A stretch of 64,000 bases of DNA from the NCBI RefSeq assembly GCF_000003815.2, contig NC_049986.1, forward strand, positions 3,175,231 to 3,239,230, given 5' to 3'. Numbering within the stretch: position 1 is the stretch's first letter; each line of letters starts with the position of its first letter. A program made the position numbers and the translations under genes. The DNA is from Branchiostoma floridae (Eukaryota > Chordata > Leptocardii > Amphioxiformes > Branchiostomatidae). Under the pieces are notes generated by a model. It ran no database searches. It was not told the DNA's origin and was given only the letters and a program-made list of their open reading frames with translations. Below are positions 61,601 to 64,000 of this stretch, in pieces.

Positions 61601-62065
61601 ACAAGCAGATTATGTTTTTTTTTGCAGTTTTGTGCATTTGTTTACAGTTTAGTTTTTTTTTTCTAAGGAAAAATCCATCTGATATATATGTAACATGGGT
61701 ACGCGTGGCGAAAAAGGTTCGTTTATGTTGACCCTAGCGGTTCCCCATGGTACTGCAGCAGAACTACTGTTTTTAATATCTCGTGTTCTGGGCATGTTCC
61801 AGTTTTGACTTGGGGTGGTGGATAGCTTTTGTTTAATATACTTTTTCTATACTTTGTTATAGGTGCTGGGGCAGATAATGGTCACTATGCACCCGCTCCT
61901 GCTCCGCGTCCGGACACAAGCATCCCCTTAAGCTCAGTCAAGAACCCCGTCTACACCCCTGACAACATGGACGACAACATCTACACTACGGTCGACGATG
62001 CGCTTGACCACGGAGCAACTGCGGATACGTCAGAGGATGACGTTTACATCCATGTCACCGGTTAA
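53867..62065 (+). CDS. LRR-FN3 transmembrane receptor, 11 coding exons, one frameshift
   Basis: Exons are 53867-53975, 54373-55242, 55458-55544, 56311-56428, 58008-58113, 58404-58501, 58921-59022, 59403-59565, 60170-60722, 61314-61461 and 61863-62065. All boundaries are GT-AG with compatible phases. In order it encodes a signal peptide, an LRR N-cap (CATQCRCEG, then MDCSHGAL), about 13-15 LRRs, an LRR C-cap (LTCDCDILDLATW, then VKCYN and RMTC), a Thr/Pro-rich stalk, one fibronectin III domain, a membrane span (VGLAVGIPSLVIILGLLAAIW) and a tail with NIYTTV, DVYIHV and YLDL. The total is about 850 residues. In exon 2, near 54801, the frame breaks within an LRR: about 14 bases seem missing compared with the LRR pattern. 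This is a real lesion or an assembly error. The receptor probably recognises an extracellular ligand; the ligand is unknown. Confidence 0.87.
55617..55765. repeat. Foldback element in intron 3 of the LRR-FN3 gene
   Basis: CCGCGGGTCGGTTC (about 55666) pairs with GAACCGACCCACGG (about 55699). The outer arms (ACAACACGATGCATT, GTATCACCT against AGGGTGATGCGTAATGTAAGG) continue the symmetry imperfectly. A second inverted pair, GCGTTCGAAT/ATTCGAACGC, follows at 55843-55882. Confidence 0.72.
57430..57860. repeat. Retroelement-like remnant with GAAAGGTAGC/GCTACCTGAAAC hairpin
   Basis: A stem-loop, GGTAGC-GGAT-GCTACC, preceded by GACGAAA and followed by TGAAACATC, lies at about 57616-57645. This pattern resembles the hairpin near the ends of Penelope-like retroelements. 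No reverse-transcriptase frame is visible. A second inverted pair, TGTCGCTGCGCACAGATGC with GCATCTGTAGGCAGCGACA, lies at 57788-57860. Confidence 0.4.
58612..58702. repeat. (CA)n(TA)n(TG)n microsatellite palindrome
   Basis: A run of CA repeats passes through (TA)5-6 into TG repeats, forming an almost perfect inverted repeat of about 90 bases inside intron 6 of the LRR-FN3 gene. It is capable of hairpin, cruciform or Z-DNA formation. Confidence 0.9.
61035..61370 (+). repeat. Tandem duplication of intron end and exon 10 start
   Basis: GGGGCCCTAAACCTTTGACC ... GCGCAATTAGAATAG ... CTACAG-GAAGCGGATCCAAGG at about 61045-61175 recurs as AAGGGCCCTCATCTTTAACC ... ATAATTAGAATAG ... CTATAG-GAAGCGGATCAAAGC at about 61220-61338. 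The second copy is the true start of exon 10. The first, starting at 61151, is a ghost with an intact acceptor AG. The period is about 163 bases. Confidence 0.82.
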
Positions 62066-63815
62066 TCATGGCCATTGTTGATGTTAAGGCCATGTTGATT
62101 TGATAATATGAATGACACCATCCGTGAACCCCATGTACCTTTGACCAGTTGATGACGTCACACTTCCGTTCAGGATACGTGACTTTGGCTTCGGATCATT
62201 TCATCTTGAGAAACGTTGGATGACTGACCGAAAACTTGATAGTAAGAGCTTTCTTTGTTTGAAGATAACGCTTTATAATGTTGATTATGTTAAATACTAT
62301 CATAGATATCCGGTTATGCAAGCGGCCATTGATGATTAGAAAAAAAGTGTACAGCTGTTAGCATTACTTTTGTACATGGGCAAAGGACACAAAACAGTCT
62401 ATACTTGTTTAACATTTAAGTAGAGAATATATTACTGGGACCTTTTCTAGTTGAAATTCCTTTTTTCTTAAAAAATACCCCTGGGTGTTAGGGCAATTGT
62501 TCGAATATACATATGTTTTAGGTATAAGGACAAAGTATTATGTCAAGAAGGCGCAAATATGCATTGATTGCTCAAGTCAATGGATGCAAGCAATTTTTAT
62601 ATGCCGGGAAATGTTCTTATAATCTTATCAAAGTAGGCATGTATAAGGTAGTTCAAGATATGTGTGCATGCACAGTGTTATGCATTGTGTATAGTATGTC
62701 AAATCTTATTTTCTCTATTATATCAGATCCCGCAGGTTATTCTTTATGTATTCCCAGTGGCCTTTAACTTTGACTTATTATCCAGGATTCGTCATATTGT
62801 ACTTGCGTACATCAAACGGTGAGGCAACTTCCGTTAATATATTTATTTGTGACAATACCTTTGGGACCGCATTCATAACATTGCAACAGCGACACCTAGC
62901 GGCAGTGCGAGGTAGAACAAGTGATCGTTGAGTTTTAAAGTGTGTTTCTCACCGGTGAATACTGTATGCACGGTTATGATGATGAAGGCGTGTTTTGATT
63001 TATCTAGTTATTCTTATAGGTATATCACTGAGTTCTTTGTATTGTAATTTTTGCTTTTTTCCCCGTAGCTTATGTATATGTGTATATGTAGTATACAAAT
63101 GTAAGGAAATACACGTTAAATGTATCCTTTTATTCAACATATCAACACCACATTAAAAATTGTTATCGTGAATAAGAGTAACAAAAGTAGAATAGAAATG
63201 TATTACAGAACTTCCAATCTATATCTTGTCAAGAACGCTTATATTGTCATTGGTTACACATTTTATGTCAAAACAGTAATTTTAATGTCATATCGATAAA
63301 GTTTGGCAAAATTACGAAAACCCAAGCCATTTGTACTATAATCATAGCTATGACTAGTACGTGTAAAACAGAGTCGGTGATACATGCATGTGTATAACAC
63401 ACATTGTAGCTTCGACTTAGGAATTTATCATACGTGTAATATGGTTAGTATAACCTTAGACTTAAAACACGTAAAATACAATGAGGTATACATCAGGGAA
63501 AATTGATAATAATTCCCTTATCTTAATCAGTATAACTGCTATCATAAGGAATTGTAGATTGAGCGCAACGTTATAATAGACTTTCAACGCTGGGTGTTAT
63601 ATATACATATTGTCGTCGTTATACTTGTAGCACCCTCTTATTTCAGGCTCGCCGATAAATAGTATATGTCAAGCAACTAGCCTGGTGTACATGTACTGAT
63701 CTGCGATCCATCCCTTCGAGCTTCGTTAGCACTTGCCAGCCGTCAGCCATTGAAATGCTGTCCTCCTATTGCTGGATGAAATTAAGCAGCCAATCACATC
63801 TCCTCTTGACCGCAG
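62066..63815. other. 3' flank of the LRR-FN3 gene and gene-free sequence
   Basis: The first part is presumably 3' untranslated region. No canonical AATAAA was found near the stop. No other gene or repeat is recognised. Confidence 0.45.
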
Positions 63816-64000
63816 GCGACGACGTGAGTAGTATAGTAGGGACACGCTGCGATGATTATTCTGGAGCAAGATGGAGCAGGTCAGAGGTCATCGTCTGCCG
63901 GCCTAGTCTAGGGGTATTTGCTGAGCTCTGGTCGGGGTGAAAGAGGGGTCAAGTCGACCTTTTGACCCACCAAGGCAACAAGACAAGACCCCCCGCCCTG
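63816..64000 (-). repeat. Inverted copy of the repeat at 52085-52295
   Basis: The reverse complement of this segment matches 52110-52270 at high identity, including GGTCAAAAGGTCGACTTGAC and ACGATGACCTCTGACCTGCT. It runs off the window end. The two copies flank the LRR-FN3 gene in opposite orientation. Confidence 0.88.

Overview
The window looks like a stretch of an animal nuclear genome, most likely a cephalochordate (amphioxus, Branchiostoma). Genes are split by GT-AG introns, intergenic DNA is AT-rich and full of young MITE-like and LINE repeats, there is one single-exon C2H2 zinc-finger gene, and several leucine-rich-repeat (LRR) receptor genes are present. One LRR gene ends in 28-residue tail repeats of a kind I recall from amphioxus gene predictions. 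The species call is inference. Two 100-base N runs mark assembly gaps.

Layout. 1-5.8 kb: no gene, but an unusual array of TATAAATA-containing repeats. 5.8-6.5 kb (-): an 8-finger C2H2 protein. 6.7-10.7 kb: a large inverted repeat whose left arm holds a LINE fragment, followed by a mariner transposase fragment. 14.3-17.9 kb (+): a complete five-exon METTL27-like methyltransferase whose exon edges have been copied repeatedly into its introns and 3' flank. 19.0-27.8 kb: an inverted-repeat structure enclosing a truncated LRR gene (-), into which a 5.4-kb 5'-truncated LINE with a 6-bp target duplication has inserted. 27.6-30.3 kb: a duplicated MITE-bearing segment and a 70-bp satellite of 16 equal units, split at its end by a 422-bp TIR element with a 9-bp target duplication. 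31.2-36.3 kb (-): a complete four-exon UDP-glucuronosyltransferase. 36.3-42.4 kb: no gene seen. 42.4-45.8 kb (-): a disrupted LRR receptor gene whose tail is built from tyrosine/proline modules and an 84-bp coding minisatellite. 49.3-50.0 kb (+): a one-finger protein with an acidic linker and a possibly chromo-like C-terminus. 53.9-62.1 kb (+): an 11-exon LRR-FN3 transmembrane receptor with ITIM-like tail motifs and one frameshift. The final 200 bases are an inverted copy of a repeat at 52.1 kb.

How the genes relate. They do not form an operon-like pathway. The UGT is a detoxification enzyme of the ER, the methyltransferase a small soluble enzyme, and the zinc-finger proteins candidate regulators. 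The three LRR genes are candidate recognition receptors. They lie within about 37 kb, and two have tails rich in tyrosine motifs.

Most interesting points: the eight competing splice-donor copies and other exon-edge duplications around the METTL27-like gene; the LRR fragment enclosed in an inverted repeat and given a LINE-antisense C-terminus; and the receptor tail in which every 28-residue unit carries an RxxSLP motif.
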